Assembly (NCBI GenBank): GCA_016710985.1
Contig: JADJTX010000059.1
Coordinates: forward strand, 1-64,000
Reading direction: 5' to 3'
From: Ignavibacteria bacterium
Lineage (GTDB): Bacteria; Bacteroidota; Ignavibacteria; Tepidaquicellales; Tepidaquicellaceae
DNA: 64,000 nucleotides
The position numbers were made by a program, and so were the translations under genes. Of this stretch, positions 39,674 through 49,726 are shown in pieces (within the stretch, counting starts at the first letter, position 1; each line of letters starts with the position of its first letter). Below the pieces are notes generated by a model, which saw nothing but the letters and a program-made list of their open reading frames with translations, did no database searches and had not been told where the DNA came from.

Positions 39674-39779
39674 TTTAATTCAAGTTGGACACTTCATTTT
39701 TGAAAGCAAGAGATAGCCACGAATTTCACGAATCAGCACGAATTTTTAAGCGAAAATATTTCTAATTTAAACAAATATA

Positions 39780-40769
39780 TTGAGCAATAAATATTTCATA
39801 GCAGGCGGTGCGGGTTTCATCGGAAGTCATTTGGTGAGGAAAATTTTTAAAGAAGATACGGACAGTCAAATCACTATTTATGATAATTTCTCTTCCGGTA
39901 AAAAATGGCATCTTGGTGAAGCAGCTGAGAATAAGAATTTAAACATAGTAAAAGCCGATATAAAAGATATTGATGCACTTACCGGGGCAGTAAAAGGTCA
40001 CGATATAGTTTACCATTTTGCTTCAAACCCGGACATATCAAAAGCAATGACACAGCCGGACATTGATTTTTGGGAAGGGACATATCTTACGAACAATGTG
40101 CTCGAAGCAATGAGACGAACCGGTGTAAAAAATCTATTGTATGCTTCAGGAAGCGGTGTCTACGGTGATGCGAAATTAACTGAGGCGAATGAAGATTATT
40201 CACCTCAGCTTCCCATATCAACTTACGGAGCAAGCAAACTTTCGTGTGAGGTTCTGATCTGTTCTTACTGTTATATGTTTGACATGAATGCAGCCGCATT
40301 CAGATTTGCTAATGTTGTCGGACCAAATCAGACGCACGGAGTCGGTTATGATTTTGTAAAGAAACTATTGACTGACAATACAAGGCTTGAAATATTAGGA
40401 GACGGCTCTCAGAGTAAATCGTATATCTATGTCAGTGATGTGCTCGATGCAATGAGACTGATAGAAAAAAACCGTTTAAACGGTTTTTCCTATTTCAATG
40501 TCGGGACAAAAGACTATATTACTGTAAAGGAAATTGCAGACATTGCAGTTGATATTCTGAAATTAAGCAATGTTAATTATATCTTTTCCGGAGGCGACAG
40601 AGGATGGAAAGGTGATGTGCCAATTGTGAGATTCAATACGGATAAGATTCGCAGCAACGGCTGGGGAAACAAGTACAGTACTTCCGAAGCTATCAGATTA
40701 TCAATTCAGTCTATTTATGAAGATGCGCTTAAAAATAAATTTGACTGGAAAGGGGCAGCAGTCAGTTGA
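39780..40769 (+). CDS. NAD-dependent nucleotide-sugar epimerase/dehydratase (extended SDR)
   Basis: A 329-residue extended SDR. FIAGGAGFIGSHLVRKIF is the Gly-rich NAD loop, ADIKDIDAL binds the adenine end, and PISTYGASKLSCEVLICSY holds the YxxxK catalytic pair. LEILGDGSQSKSYIYVSDVLDAM is the sugar-binding region. It overlaps the next gene (heptose kinase) by four bases, so it probably acts in the heptose branch, for example as a GDP-heptose epimerase, but UDP-sugar activity cannot be excluded. TTG start. Confidence 0.88.
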   Translation: MSNKYFIAGGAGFIGSHLVRKIFKEDTDSQITIYDNFSSGKKWHLGEAAENKNLNIVKADIKDIDALTGAVKGHDIVYHFASNPDISKAMTQPDIDFWEGTYLTNNVLEAMRRTGVKNLLYASGSGVYGDAKLTEANEDYSPQLPISTYGASKLSCEVLICSYCYMFDMNAAAFRFANVVGPNQTHGVGYDFVKKLLTDNTRLEILGDGSQSKSYIYVSDVLDAMRLIEKNRLNGFSYFNVGTKDYITVKEIADIAVDILKLSNVNYIFSGGDRGWKGDVPIVRFNTDKIRSNGWGNKYSTSEAIRLSIQSIYEDALKNKFDWKGAAVS

Positions 40770-41749
40770 TAATTTCAAGGGCACCGGTAAGGATATCAAT
40801 GGGTGGCGGCGGTACGGATCTTCCATCTTATTATGAAAAATACGGAGGGTTTTTACTCGCTGCAAGCATTAATAAGTATGTTCACATTTTGCTTAATAAA
40901 AGATTTGAAGAGTCAATACGCCTTTCGTATTCGGAGACAGAGATCGTAAACAAAGTAAGTGAAATTGAACACGGTATTTTCCGTGCTTCACTAAAATATA
41001 CAGGAATAAACAAGCAGGTCGAAATAGTTTCGATAGCAGACGTTACGTCAAATTGCGGACTGGGAACTTCCTCTACATTTACTGTATCTTTGCTGAGCGC
41101 TTTGTTCTCATATAAAAGGGAGTACATGTCACTTCATGAGTTAGCCGAATGCGCTTGCAACATAGAGATTAATTTACTCAAAGAACCGATCGGAAAACAG
41201 GACCAGTATGCGGCTGTATTCGGAGGATTTAACGGATATACATTTCACAAAGACGGGAGTGTCAGCGTAGAGCGGGTGAAAATCAGCGACGGCGCACTCA
41301 TGGAGCTTCAGAATAATATGTTTCTGTTTTATCTTAATAAGAAAAGGTCAGCAGGGGATATTCTCAAAGTTCAGAATAAAAAAACAAAGGAAAACAATAA
41401 AGATGTAATTGACAGGCTTCATAAGATAAAAGAAATAGGTTTGCTTACGAAAAAAATTTTAGAGAAGGGAAAAATTGAAGAGTTCGGTGAACTGCTTCAC
41501 GAGCACTGGCTGATCAAGAAAGGTATTTCGAAGAAGATATCAGATCCTTTTATTGATGAAGTATATGATTCAGCGATAAAGAACGGAGCGGTAGGTGGGA
41601 AAGTAATAGGAGCAGGCGGCGGCGGATTTTTGATGTTTTATTGTCCTTCTGAAAAATCAAAACTTCTTGCTGCAATGAAAAAATTCGGATTGGAGCCGAC
41701 ATGGTTCTCATTTGAAAGAGAAGGTGTGAAAACCGGATTTTATAATTAA
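40766..41749 (+). CDS. hddA: D-glycero-D-manno-heptose 7-phosphate kinase (GHMP family)
   Basis: A 327-residue GHMP kinase. MIISRAPVRISMGGGGTDLPSYY is the HddA-type N-terminus. TSNCGLGTSSTFTVSLLSAL is the ATP-binding GLGSS-like motif, EPIGKQDQYAAVFGGFNGYTF follows, and GAVGGKVIGAGGGGFLMFY is motif 3. It makes heptose 1,7-bisphosphate, the substrate of GmhB downstream. TTG start overlapping the epimerase stop indicates translational coupling. Confidence 0.88.
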   Translation: MIISRAPVRISMGGGGTDLPSYYEKYGGFLLAASINKYVHILLNKRFEESIRLSYSETEIVNKVSEIEHGIFRASLKYTGINKQVEIVSIADVTSNCGLGTSSTFTVSLLSALFSYKREYMSLHELAECACNIEINLLKEPIGKQDQYAAVFGGFNGYTFHKDGSVSVERVKISDGALMELQNNMFLFYLNKKRSAGDILKVQNKKTKENNKDVIDRLHKIKEIGLLTKKILEKGKIEEFGELLHEHWLIKKGISKKISDPFIDEVYDSAIKNGAVGGKVIGAGGGGFLMFYCPSEKSKLLAAMKKFGLEPTWFSFEREGVKTGFYN

Positions 41750-41762
41750 TGCATATTTAAAT

Positions 41763-42461
41763 TTGATCTCAAGCTTAGTTTTACTTGCCGGCGGAATGGC
41801 TACAAGATTAAGACCGGTCACAGAGACTATTCCGAAGTCAATGCTGGAAGTTGCAGGGAAACCTTTCATTGAGCATCAGTTAAGATTGATCAAAAAAAAC
41901 AGGATCGCCAAAGTCATTATTTGCGCGAGTTTCCTGGGAGAATATATACAAAGATTCACAGGTGACGGAAGTGACTATGGACTGGACATTCAGTATTCAT
42001 TTGACGGAGATAAATTATTAGGTACGGGGGGAGCAATTAAAAGAGCGATTGACTTACCTGACGATAATTTTTTTGTAATGTACGGAGATTCATATCTTAC
42101 AACTGATTTTCAGAAAACCGGAGAGTATTTTTTGTCAAAAAATAAACAGGGCTTAATGACAGTATTTAAGAATGAAGGTAAATGGGATAAGAGCAATATT
42201 GAATATTCTAACGGGGAGATAATTGACTATGACAAAAGTTCCGGTGATGAAAAAATGAAATACATAGACTACGGACTTGGAATTTTAAATAAGAATGCTT
42301 TTAAAGATTTCGAAAACAGGGATGAATTTGATCTTGAAGAAGTTTACAAAAACCTTCTGAAGAAAAATGAACTTCTAGGATATGAAGTAAAGGAGAGATT
42401 CTATGAGATCGGGTCGTTTGAAGGGCTTGAAGAGACTAGTCAATTACTAATTACTAATTAA
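41763..42461 (+). CDS. hddC: heptose 1-phosphate guanylyltransferase-like nucleotidyltransferase
   Basis: A 232-residue sugar nucleotidyltransferase. SLVLLAGGMATRLRPVTETIPKSMLEVAGKPF is the NTP-binding and catalytic loop, LLGTGGAIKRAI follows, and MYGDSYLTTDF carries the metal-binding Asp. Its length and position between heptose kinase and GmhA fit HddC, which makes GDP-D-glycero-alpha-D-manno-heptose. A glucose-1-phosphate type is an alternative, but the context argues against it. TTG start at 41,763, 13 bases after hddA. Confidence 0.85.
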   Translation: MISSLVLLAGGMATRLRPVTETIPKSMLEVAGKPFIEHQLRLIKKNRIAKVIICASFLGEYIQRFTGDGSDYGLDIQYSFDGDKLLGTGGAIKRAIDLPDDNFFVMYGDSYLTTDFQKTGEYFLSKNKQGLMTVFKNEGKWDKSNIEYSNGEIIDYDKSSGDEKMKYIDYGLGILNKNAFKDFENRDEFDLEEVYKNLLKKNELLGYEVKERFYEIGSFEGLEETSQLLITN

Positions 42462-42514
42462 TTACAAATTACAAATAATATTTGGATTGAATATATAACA
42501 GAGTTCTATAAATT

Positions 42515-43130
42515 ATGAACATAAAAGAATACATTAACAACTATCTTAAGGAAGTCGTTGAGATCACGGAAAAGATAGATAAAAATGAAATCGAAAAGAT
42601 GGTGAATGTGATATTGAAAGTTAAGGGAAATGACGGAAGGATATTCATGCTTGGTGTCGGAGGAAGCGCGGGTAATGCTTCACGCAGTAAATGATTTCAG
42701 AAAGATAGCCGGGATAGAATGTTATTGTCCGACGGATAATGTCTCGGAACTGACTGCACGCGTGAATGATGACGGATGGGATTCGTCATTCGTCAACTGG
42801 CTTAAAGGCAGCCGTCTGAATTCAAAAGACTGTATATTTATTTTTTCAGTCGGTGGCGGAAATTCAGAGAAAAATGTAAGTGTAAATTTAGTTAACTCTC
42901 TTATATATGCAAAGGAAAAAGGAAGTTCGATAATAGGAATAGTAGGGAAGGACGGAGGCTACACTGCGAAAGTAGCTGATGCCTGTGTGATCATTCCTAC
43001 AGTCAACAGCGAGACTATTACGCCGCATTCTGAATCCTTTCAGGCAACGATATGGCACTTGCTTGTAACTCACCCGGTGATCAAATCATATGAAATGAAA
43101 TGGGAAAGTGTTGATTCAAATAAGAAATGA
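42515..43130 (+). CDS. gmhA: sedoheptulose-7-phosphate isomerase, one frame break
   Basis: SIS-domain isomerase turning sedoheptulose 7-phosphate into heptose 7-phosphate. The start MNIKEYINNYLKEVVEITEKID leads into GRIFMLGVGGSAGNASHAVNDF, where two bases appear lost near 42,680. It continues DNVSELTARVNDDGWDSSF, FSVGGGNSEKNVSVNLVNSL and HSESFQATIWHLLVTHPV. The SIS loop GGSAGNASH and the later Glu/His region match GmhA. It overlaps the gmhB start by four bases. Confidence 0.85.
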
Positions 43131-43704
43131 ATAAAGCAGTTTTTTTAGACAGGGATGGCGTCATAAACAGGATGATCTTTAATAACGAAAGAAAGGAATA
43201 TGAACCTCCTTTTAAGAAAGAAGATCTCGAATTATATGACGGTATAATTGAGTCACTTAAAAAATTACAGAATAACGGTTTTATACTATTTGTGATTTCT
43301 AACCAGCCTGATTATGCAAAGGGAAAAGCAAGTTTAGAGAGTTTAGCTGAAGTACAGGATGAGCTGCAAAAGATATTCATCAAAAATGGAATAAGATTTT
43401 CTGAATATTATTACTGCTATCATCATCCGGACGGAACCGTACCGGAGTATTCAGTTAAATGTGAATGCAGAAAGCCCGGAAATTATTTTGTAAAGAAAGC
43501 AATCACCGGTTATGATATAAATAAAGATGACTCGTGGTTAATAGGTGACCGTGACAAGGATGTTGAATGCGGGATCAAACCGGTTTGAGAACAATCAGGA
43601 TAGCAAGCGGTTATTATGAATATAAAAATAAACGGGATGCAGATTATGTTGTATCTGATTTAAACAAAGCAGTTGAAATAATTTTATTAAACAGTAAAAA
43701 ATAA
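43127..43704 (+). CDS. gmhB: D-glycero-D-manno-heptose 1,7-bisphosphate 7-phosphatase, late frame break
   Basis: HAD-family phosphatase: KAVFLDRDGVINRM is motif I (nucleophile Asp), LFVISNQPDYAKGK is motif II, and the zinc-binding loop YYCYHHPDGTVPEYSVKCECRKP is characteristic of GmhB. GDRDKDVECGIKAG carries motif IV. A shift at 43,584 hides the end, which continues LRTIRIASGYYEYKNKRDAD to TAA 43,702-43,704. Removes the 7-phosphate so that HddC can act. Confidence 0.88.
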
Positions 43705-43706
43705 TT

Positions 43707-44422
43707 ATGCCTTCAATAAAAGACCTGAAGATAAAAATATTTGCCGATGGTGCGAACGTTACTGAAATGAAAAAGTATATTCCGAAGGTATTGTAAAAGG
43801 ATTCACAACAAATCCGACGCTCATGAAAAAGGACGGAGTAAAAGACTATGTCGCCTTTGCAAAAGATGCTCTGTCAGAAATAAAGAACCTGCCTATATCA
43901 TTTGAAGTGTTCACAGATGATTTTGAATCAATGGAAAGGCAGGCAAGAGAAATAGGGAGCTGGGGAGATAATGTTGTAATTAAGATCCCTGTCACCAATA
44001 CAAAAGGAGAGCCTTCTTATGATCTGATAAAGAAGCTTTCAGGTGACGGAATGAAATTAAACATCACGGCAATTCTTACATTAGAGCAGATAGAAAACGT
44101 TGCGAAAAGCATTGATAGAAATACTCCGGCGATTGTTTCTTTGTTTGCCGGACGGATTGCAGATACAGGCAGAGATCCAATACCTTACATAAAAGAGTCT
44201 TTGAAAATTTTGAAAAGTAATGAAAATGCCGAGCTTCTGTGGGCAAGTTCGAGAGAGCTTTTAAATATTTTTCAGGCAGAAGAATGCGGATGCCACATCA
44301 TTACGGTTACCAATGATCTGATCAAAAAGCTTTCGATGGTTGACAAAGATTTAAAGGAGCTGTCGCTTGATACAGTTAAGATGTTTTATAATGATGCTTC
44401 ATCAGCCGGTTATAGTTTTTAA
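43707..44422 (+). CDS. transaldolase / fructose-6-phosphate aldolase-like, one frame break
   Basis: ATG 43,707 (MPSIKDLKIKIFADGANVTEM) is followed by a shift at about 43,790; the frame then reads IVKGFTTNPTLMKKDGVKDY, the class I transaldolase signature. NVVIKIPVTNTKGEPSYDLI carries the Schiff-base Lys, and NITAILTLEQIENV, VSLFAGRIADTGRDPIPYI and ECGCHIITVTNDLIKKL follow. It is directly after gmhB (2-base gap). Transaldolase interconverts sedoheptulose 7-phosphate, the GmhA substrate, so a dedicated precursor role is an attractive inference. About 238 residues. Confidence 0.82.
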
Positions 44423-44440
44423 ATAAATGGAATTGAAAGT

Positions 44441-45822
44441 GTGTCAAAGACCAAAGAAAAAATATTTTTATTTTTATCGGATTTATTATTCATAAATTTA
44501 GCATGGACTCTTTATTATTATGTCCGGATTGAATCAGGCTGGATTGTTTATGCAAATCCTCCTTCATTCTGGATACCGTTAATAGTAATTTATTTTTACT
44601 GGCTAATAATATTTTCATTTGCAGGACTTTATCAGCACTGGTTTGTAAGATCAAGATTCGATGAATTCTCATCCGTTTTTAAAACAGTTTCAGCAGGCTG
44701 TTTTATACTGTTCTTTATAATATTCATAGATGATTACATGAATAATGCTCCGATAATTTCAAGATTTCTTATTTTGATCTACTGTCTTCTGCTGGTCATA
44801 TGTGTAAGTCTAGGAAGGATCATCATAAGAAGCATACAGAGAAATCTTCTGGGTAAGGGCATCGGACTGAGAAATACTCTTATCATAGGCGACGGTGAAA
44901 AAGCGGTCAGTCTGAAAAACATGGTCGGGAAATATCTGGAGCTCGGATATAACATACTGGGATTTGTAAGCATGAATGATAATTCAGGAAATGAACGGAT
45001 AACATTAGGGAGCATTGTAAATATTTCCGGTATAATTAAAAAAATAATGTAACAGAAATTTTAATAGCGCTGGAGCCGAATGAACGGGAAAGATTAATTG
45101 ATGTGATAAGATACTGCACGGAGGAAAAAGTGAATTTAAAGATACTTCCTGACATGTATGAGATAGTCAGCGGAATGGCGAAGACAAATCAGATATACGG
45201 AGTGCCGTTAATTGAGGTCATGCCTGATATTATGTCACCTGCAGGCAAATTAACAAAAAGATTAATAGATATTGTTGTTTCGGTATTTACATTGATATTG
45301 CTCTCACCTCTTTTTGTTTTGGTTTCTGTTTTAATAAAAATAGATTCAAAAGGTCCGCTTCTTTACAAACAGGTAAGAGTCGGAAGAAAAGGAAAGGAGT
45401 TCATTATGTATAAATACAGATCCATGGTATTGAACTCCGAGGAATACGGTCCCGAATGGGCAGGTGAAAACGATCCCCGTATTACAAAAGTCGGCAGACT
45501 ACTCAGAGAGCTATACATAGATGAAATTCCGCAAATGATCAATGTTCTGAAAAATGAGATGAGTCTTATCGGACCGAGACCTGAGCGGCCGTATTTTGTT
45601 GAACAGTTAAAGAAAGAAATTCCATACTATTACAAAAGATTAACCGTTAAACCCGGGATCACCGGCTGGGCGCAGATCAAGCATAAATATGATTCATCTC
45701 TTGAAGATGTGAAAACAAAAATACAATATGATTTTTATTACATTGAGAACATGAGCCTTAAACTTGATTTTAAAATCATGATAAATACAGTCATTGTAAT
45801 CCTATTAATGAAAGGTCATTAA
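44441..45822 (+). CDS. undecaprenyl-phosphate sugar-1-phosphate transferase (WbaP/WcaJ type), one frame break
   Basis: Initiates the repeat unit by loading a sugar-1-phosphate on undecaprenyl phosphate. Four N-terminal membrane segments (FLSDLLFINLAWTLYYYV ...) precede a CoA-binding-like domain (LRNTLIIGDGEKAVSL). A break near 45,050 leads into the catalytic half: KRLIDIVVSVFTLILLSPLF and SKGPLLYKQVRVGRKGKEF. MYKYRSMVLNSEEYGPEWA and EMSLIGPRPERPYFVEQLKK then precede VKPGITGWAQIKHKY. These are all hallmark PNPT motifs. GTG start at 44,441. Confidence 0.9.
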
Positions 45823-45823
45823 A

Positions 45824-46546
45824 TTGAATAAAACTTTAGTCATAATCCCCACATACAATGAAGCTGATAATATTCTCAGAATAATACCGGAGGTATTAAA
45901 GAATTCCTCACCGGATAATGATTTTCATATTTTAGTGGTTGATGATAATTCACCCGACGGGACAGCAAAATTAGTTGAAGATCTGAAGAACGAGAAAGTT
46001 CATATTTTAAAAAGAGAAAAAAAATCCGGACTTGGAACCGCATATGTTGCGGGCTTTCATTATGCAATAAAAAACAATTATGATTTTGTCTTTGAAATGG
46101 ATGCGGATTTTTCCCATGATCCCAAATACTTAAAAGGGTTTATAGAAGCAATCAAAGAAGGTTATGATCTGGTTATCGGTTCGCGATATATAAATGGAGT
46201 GTCAGTTTTAAACTGGCCTATACGAAGGCTGATTTTAAGTTACATGGCATCAGTATATACAAGAATGGTAACAGGTCTTAAAGTAATGGATACAACAGCC
46301 GGCTTCATGTGCTATAAAGTTTCGGCACTTAAGCAGATCAATCTTGATGAAGTCAAATCAAACGGATATTCATTTCAGATTGAAATGAAGTTTAAGTTTT
46401 TTAAAAGAGGATTTAAGATTAAGGAGATTCCGATATTGTTTATTGACCGTCTTGAAGGTGAATCAAAGATGTCAAGAAAAGTAGTATATGAAGCTTACTT
46501 TATGGTATGGAAATTAAAGTTCAAATCAATTGTCGGGAAATTATAA
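45824..46546 (+). CDS. dolichyl-phosphate mannose synthase-like GT2
   Basis: A 240-residue soluble GT2. TLVIIPTYNEADNILRIIPEVL is the nucleotide-binding start; LVVDDNSPDGTAKL and GLGTAYVAGFHYAIKN follow, and VFEMDADFSHDPKYL holds the DxD site. SRYINGVSVLNWPIRRLILSY is typical of the DPM1 branch without C-terminal membrane helices. Makes polyprenyl-phosphate sugar for periplasmic transfer. TTG start, 1 base after the previous stop. Confidence 0.9.
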   Translation: MNKTLVIIPTYNEADNILRIIPEVLKNSSPDNDFHILVVDDNSPDGTAKLVEDLKNEKVHILKREKKSGLGTAYVAGFHYAIKNNYDFVFEMDADFSHDPKYLKGFIEAIKEGYDLVIGSRYINGVSVLNWPIRRLILSYMASVYTRMVTGLKVMDTTAGFMCYKVSALKQINLDEVKSNGYSFQIEMKFKFFKRGFKIKEIPILFIDRLEGESKMSRKVVYEAYFMVWKLKFKSIVGKL

Positions 46547-46758
46547 TTCACCTGATTGTTCACTTCGTTAGTATCCGTCCGACCGCTATATCTAAATGTA
46601 AACTTCCGGTAATTTTTGAAAGTGGTCAGACCAGTCACGTTGATTATTTAAACACTGAATAAAAATTATATTAAGAAGGTGTTTTCACAAAAATTCAAAT
46701 CATATTTAACTTCCGGTTTTTCCCGTTCAGGTATGCAGGTTCATCTGATTTTCTATAA

Positions 46759-48735
46759 TTGTTTCAAAAAATAAAACTGATGTCAGAGTTTTCACAAGAT
46801 ATTTCAGTAGTGATTGTAAATTATAATGTCAGAGACATGGTAGATAATTGCATATTATCAATTTATAAAGCTAATAATAATAAGTTCAATATTGAAATAT
46901 TTTTAGTTGACAATAATTCCATTGACGGAAGTGTCAGGCACATAAAAGAAAAATATCCTGAAGTAAAAGTAATAGCTAATGATAAGAACATAGGGTTTTC
47001 CAAAGCAAATAATCTTGCTTTAAAAAAAGCCGCCGGTAAATATGTGCTGATATTAAATCCCGATACAGTACTTGAGGAAGGTACTTTTGATAAAATGATT
47101 GCGTTTTGCGAAAGTGATAAAACCATTGGAGCAGTCACTTCCAAGCTCATACTTGCGAACGGAAAACTTGATTCCGCATGCAGAAGAAGTTTTCCTACTC
47201 CTTCAGTCGCAATTCCAAGAATGCTGGGGCTTTCTAAGCTTTTCCCTAAGAGCAAAATATTCGGGAAATATAATCTTACATATCTTGATGAAAATGAGAC
47301 AAGTATTGTAGATGCGATCTGCGGCGCATTCATGTTCATTCCCAAATCTGTACTGGACAAAGCCGGTTTGTTTGATGAGGATTATTTTATGTACGGAGAA
47401 GATCTTGACCTGTGTTTTAAAATAAACAGGAGCGGATATAAGATTTATTATTATCCCGAAGTTACAACAATTCATTTCAAAGGAGAAAGCACAAAGAAGA
47501 CAAATCTTTCATATGTAAATAATTTTTACGGAGCTATGAATATTTTTGTCAGAAAGAATTTCACCGGTGTGCCAAGGGTTTTATCCTTTATTCTCCGGAT
47601 AGGAATTTTCTGGCGTTCCTTGTTTTCATACATAAGAAGATTCATTAAATATTTTTTATTTCCGATAATAGATATTATTCTCTTATATGCATCACTGATC
47701 CTGTCCGTAAAAGTAAGATTTGATATTTTTCCGAATAAAGATTATCTGATCATTATTACAGTATATGTTCTTATCTGGATCATACTGCTTGCAATGTTCG
47801 GGCTGTATTCAAAGAAAAATTTCCTTTCTATAAAAAAGACCTTTAATGCATTGATAGCGGGTTTTTTCATAAATTCCTCAATAACTTATTTTTTCAATGA
47901 ATACGCATATTCAAGAGGTGTTATCTTAGCCTCGACAATACTGTCACTGGTATTCCTGATCTCATTCAGAGGCGCATACAGGGCTTATCTTTTTTTTGTT
48001 TCAAAGAACATTTTGCTCAAAAAAATAAATTTATTAATTATCGGCAAGCAGCGGCTTAATCAGAATGCCGAAGATAAATTAAACTCAAAATATAACATCC
48101 TTCATTATGAGGAAATTGCTGTCAGAAAAAACATTGCTGAGCTTGAAGAAATAATACAGATAAACAATATAGATGAAGTAGTATTTTCAGGAGACTATTT
48201 CTCAAATCAGGACATGCTGAATCTTATGTGGGATCTGAGAAACAGGAATGTCAGCTTTAAGATAATTCCAACAGGGAAAGAGCTCATACTTTCCAAGCTG
48301 AATATGCGGAGCTTTGATGAAGTAAACTTAGTTGATATTGAATATAATATTAATAATAAATTAAATATATTTTTAAAAAGGATTTTTGATATAGTAATGT
48401 CTTCGGTACTTCTTATAACTGTTTATCCTTTTTTGGTTTTATTAAAGAAAGGTTTCAATAAAAATTTACCTAAGCATTTTTCAAAACTTTTGCTGCTCCC
48501 GGATGTTTTAAGAGGCAAATACAGTTTTGTCGGATATCCGGTCTGGCTTGATACAAATAAGCAGTACATAGGGAAAAAGGGATTGACCGGTTTGATACAA
48601 TTGAATTACAATGAAGATATTTCCGAAGGGGAAATAGAAAACCTTAACTTATATTATGCAAAGAACCAGTCCCTGATCCTTGATATTGAAATTTTATTAA
48701 AATCTTTCTTCTCTTTTTTTAAAAATAAATACTTT
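46759..48735 (+). CDS. GT2 glycosyltransferase fused to a degenerate sugar-transferase domain
   Basis: Residues 1-290 are GT2: ISVVIVNYNVRDMVDNCILSI, KYVLILNPDTVLEEGTF, and CGAFMFIPKSVLDKAGLFDEDYFMYGEDLDLCFK. Residues 300-400 have four membrane segments and 410-660 resemble the WbaP family. That part keeps KRIFDIVMSSVLLITVYPFL, LRGKYSFVGYP and KKGLTGLIQLN, but lacks the FxxYKFRSM stretch and the usual acidic pair, so initiation activity is doubtful. The frame runs without a stop into accA at 48,736. A T run of seven at 48,714-48,720 would create a stop (TAA) if it had eight, so a true gene end there is likely. Confidence 0.8.
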
Positions 48736-49689
48736 ATGGCTGCACAAAATTTTCTTGGCTTTGAAAAACCTGTGATAGAGCTTGAACAAAAAATTGCAGA
48801 GATGCGTAAGATGTCAGACCAGCTTGACATTTCTAATGAAATAAATAAACTTGAAATCAGAGTGAATGAACTGAGAAAAAATATTTTTGAAAATCTGACT
48901 CCCTGGCAGATCGTTCAGCTTGCGCGACACCCCGAGCGACCTTATTCGCTGGATTATATTTATCTGATGACCGAGAATTTCATTGAGCTACACGGTGACC
49001 GGTATTATGGTGATGACAATGCAGTTGTCGGAGGATTTGCAAAGTTGGATGACAAAACGGTTATGATTATCGGTCAGCAGAAGGGCAGGGATACAAAGTC
49101 CAATATATTCAGAAATTTCGGAATGCCAAACCCCGAAGGATACAGGAAAGCGCTGCGTCTCATGAAACTCGCAGAGAAATTTAACAAACCTGTCATAACA
49201 CTCATAGATACACCGGGCGCGTATCCCGGAATTGAAGCAGAAGAAAGAGGACAAGCTGAAGCCATTGCAAGAAATCTATTTGAAATGTCAAAGCTGCAGG
49301 TTCCTATAATTGTAGCAATAATCGGCGAAGGTGCTTCAGGCGGTGCATTGGGTCTGGGTATAGGAGACAAAATTTTAATGCTTCAGTACTGCTGGTATTC
49401 TGTAATATCACCGGAATCGTGTTCATCCATATTATGGAGAAGCTGGGATTTTAAAGAGCAGGCGGCTGATGCCCTGAAGCTGACTTCCAAAGACATGCTT
49501 AAGCTGAAAGTGATCGACAGAATAATAGAAGAGCCTGTCGGAGGCGCTCACAGAGACCATATTGAGGCTGCGGATTTATTAAAGAAAGCCCTCATTGAAG
49601 AGCTGAGCACTGTAAGTAAAATCAAAAAGGAAAAATTACTCGATAACAGAATCAAGAAATTCGGTGATATGGGATTCTGGAAAGACTGA
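48736..49689 (+). CDS. accA: acetyl-CoA carboxylase carboxyltransferase alpha subunit
   Basis: A complete AccA of about 318 residues from ATG 48,736 (MAAQNFLGFEKPVIELEQKI). LTPWQIVQLARHPERPYSLDYI and FIELHGDRYYGDDNAVVGGFA are diagnostic, with IGQQKGRDTKSNIFRNFGMPNPEGYRKALR, TLIDTPGAYPGIEAEERGQ, and GEGASGGALGLGIGDKILML. It transfers carboxyl from biotin to acetyl-CoA for fatty acid synthesis, with AccD. In the sequence as given it is in frame with the glycosyltransferase upstream, an arrangement I judge to be an indel artefact. No accD in the window. Confidence 0.9.
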   Translation: MAAQNFLGFEKPVIELEQKIAEMRKMSDQLDISNEINKLEIRVNELRKNIFENLTPWQIVQLARHPERPYSLDYIYLMTENFIELHGDRYYGDDNAVVGGFAKLDDKTVMIIGQQKGRDTKSNIFRNFGMPNPEGYRKALRLMKLAEKFNKPVITLIDTPGAYPGIEAEERGQAEAIARNLFEMSKLQVPIIVAIIGEGASGGALGLGIGDKILMLQYCWYSVISPESCSSILWRSWDFKEQAADALKLTSKDMLKLKVIDRIIEEPVGGAHRDHIEAADLLKKALIEELSTVSKIKKEKLLDNRIKKFGDMGFWKD

Positions 49690-49726
49690 TCTTCGGATTA
49701 GGGATTTACTATTACTATCAGATTTT

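Noticed and set aside
46547..46758. Possible small gene or element between GT genes
   Set aside because: Two copies of AACTTCCGGT and a short TGGTCAGACCA palindrome are present, but no ORF or larger structure.
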